NCBI GenBank assembly: GCA_039619475.1
Contig: CM077116.1
Span: 99,865,164-99,929,163, forward strand
Source: Icerya purchasi
Lineage: Eukaryota; Arthropoda; Insecta; Hemiptera; Monophlebidae
Reading direction: 5' to 3'
Length of the DNA: 64,000 bases
The position numbers and the translations under genes were made by a program. Positions 56,601 through 59,410 of the stretch are shown piece after piece. The stretch's first letter is position 1. Every line of letters starts with the position of its first letter. The notes beneath the pieces were generated by a model, which made no database searches, had not been told where the DNA came from, and saw only the letters and a list, made by a program, of their open reading frames with translations.

Positions 56601-59362
56601 TATGTGTATTTATATATCGATGTAATTGTACATTACGAAATTCTGCAAATATTTTCCCGCTTATAGCTCTTGTTTCATTTTATTTCTGTCATCGGTGTGT
56701 GTATTTATTTTACTATCGGTGTATTTTCCTATATACTTATTCGGTATTGAATCAGCAAATACCTGCTGCTATTTACTATATTTTGTTACTTTATTCATCG
56801 TATATTTTCGTTAATTTTTATTTTATTATACGGAATAATATTATTTTTTTGGACGTGTACATTTTGTACTCTACCATTTTTTTTTGGTTTCTTTTTATTT
56901 ATTATTACAATTTTATTTGCGACAGTAATAATATTAGTTGTTTTCAGTTGGGCGCATGCTTCGTTATTGTTTCATATTGGTTTTTTTTTTTTCATTTTTC
57001 TTTTTTTGTCTTCCTCGTATATTTAATATCTTCACGCATGTTTGATATTATTGTTATTGTTACGACTGCAGCGCGATTTTAGTTGAAACAACTTATGTAA
57101 ATAGAGTAGAGTAAACACCATTTTTACGCTTCTATGTATATTTTGCTTGTAACGGTAGTTTTTATATATGTATGAACAAATAAAAGAAAAGCGTCCGGCG
57201 CCATATACATATAAGCGTGTTCTTTGTCAAGTACCCAGCTTTTTGGCGACAGCGAGCGGAGGATTTTCATTCAAAGGTCTCCTTTTTTCAAATTTCATCG
57301 GCTAAACAAATTTTAATACTAACGAAGAGTATACAAGAGAACGATGGAAGGTAGGAAATGTAAATTGTATTTTAACTAGAGCAGAGTAATCGAGTTACGG
57401 TGTAAAAGATTTAAAAAAAAAAATGCATAAAAATTTCTTAACAAGAGATATTAAATCGCTGCTTAATTCTGTGTAAATGTCAGCATTGTTTAATTATATT
57501 TGCGACAGATTTTAATTTTCAATTGTTCTATTTAACCCGGCGTCATTGTGGCGGCCGAACAGAACACGGCCGTTATGGCCGGGTATCTAATACCCATGTA
57601 TATTATTATTGTACACTGAATCAATCTTATGTCAATATTAGTTTTCTATATTAGGGAAATAGGTAGTTTATACATTATTTATGAAAATTAAACATTTATT
57701 TATTATAAAATGAGCATATAATCATCAAGAATTGAAAAAAATTAACATTTTTCTCCTGAGATAAATTTGTTAGAACCTAACTTGGAATGTATATTCAAAA
57801 ACAAAAAATAATAAAAATTTAGGTACAAAACATAAAATTGTTTTTAACACTTTAACATCAAAAATTGTGAATTATGTAAAACAAAGCTTATTTATTACTT
57901 ATATACCAAGTTAATCGCTATCGAGATCAACGCAACTTTGGCATTCTGGGATAATGTGTTGCATACAAATAGGCTTGTTACATTTATTTCAACTATGCCT
58001 TGTTTTTTTGTCTTTCCCAGAAGGACAGTCTTTACATCTTGTATATGTTTTTTAACTTATATTCGGAGGGTAGGTCACAGTTTCCCCAACTTGTTCGTGA
58101 ATACTTAAGCCTCTCGGTAAGTTCTCCATATTCTTCCTCACTCGTAACCTGAACTGAAAACTGTTCACTGTCACTGGTACAAGTTTGTTCAAACAAGGCT
58201 AGAAGTCGACTTTGTTCATTTTCGTATGACATCGTTCGTAAAATTGTGAAAAAGGATATGTAATTTATCAATAAACGATAAAAAACAATAAACACGTTGT
58301 ATATATAAATGTTACGTGGCCATTGTGGCCGGGTATAACGTACTCGCGTGCTCTTTGCAGACGTGAAAACTCCACCGTAATCGCAGTGACACTAAATAGA
58401 ATAGCTAATACTCTCAAAGAGGTCAACGACCGCAGCTACTGCGAGCGGGAAATAATGCGAATATTTTAAACTTATTAGGGTTTTAAAAACCATCGGGTAT
58501 TAGATACCCGGCCACAATGACGCTGGGTTAATTGCCCGTTGAATCGATTCTATGCAAACGCGTTAATTAAACGATGATGTCTTATTAACTAAGTTTTATG
58601 TAAATGAATTGGAAAAATAAAATGATGGAAAGACTTGCTTTTGCCCACACTATCCCAATTATCGCGAATTTGACTAATACCGATTCGTCGCAAGTAGCCC
58701 ACCATGGGGGGCGGGCTGGTTTTTAACATGTGGAACGGGGATTTTTAAAAATAATCAGTTTTACTATATGCAAAGTGCGGTATTTAAAAGGCCCGTCCGA
58801 GGACGTCAGATTTGAACGATTTGTGCATGCGATTTTTCAGTGATAGTTATTAGCATTGCGAACGAGTTTTGTTCTTAGGCAAACCTATCCTATCACTAGA
58901 GGTAACTGATATATCATCTGAAGAAGCCTGTCGGTTTAGATGTCTAGTTTTTATTTGTAACTGTGTTTGTTCGTGTGTAAAAGTTTACTGTGAAGTTGAG
59001 AAATTTACATATTTTTGGCATCAAATTTTTCGTAGCTATTTTGGAAAAAAATTTTTACATTCGTTGTAAAATCGATTCCGAACCGGGAATTGGCTATAAA
59101 ATTAAGAAAAAGTATAAAAAGTCAAAAGAAAACTGAAAATATCGAAATTTCATGTTTTCTCTACACGCTGAATAATTGTTTTTCGGATGAACAGTCTCAA
59201 GGATTAGTTCGACTCCAATCAGACGCAACCATACCGATCAGCAATTTCCATGCTGGGCACTGAAACGAAAACTCGCTAAATTGTAGTACTCTGCTACGTC
59301 AAATAATTCCCGGTAACGTCTAGTTTGCAGTTTATACACAAACAACTCAACATTGCAAAATT

Positions 59363-59410
<48 letters not shown>

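Noticed and set aside
56699..57082. 127-codon + strand ORF (MYLFYYRC...)
   Set aside because: Low-complexity Tyr/Phe/Ile translation of AT-rich sequence. It overlaps another frame of the same kind.
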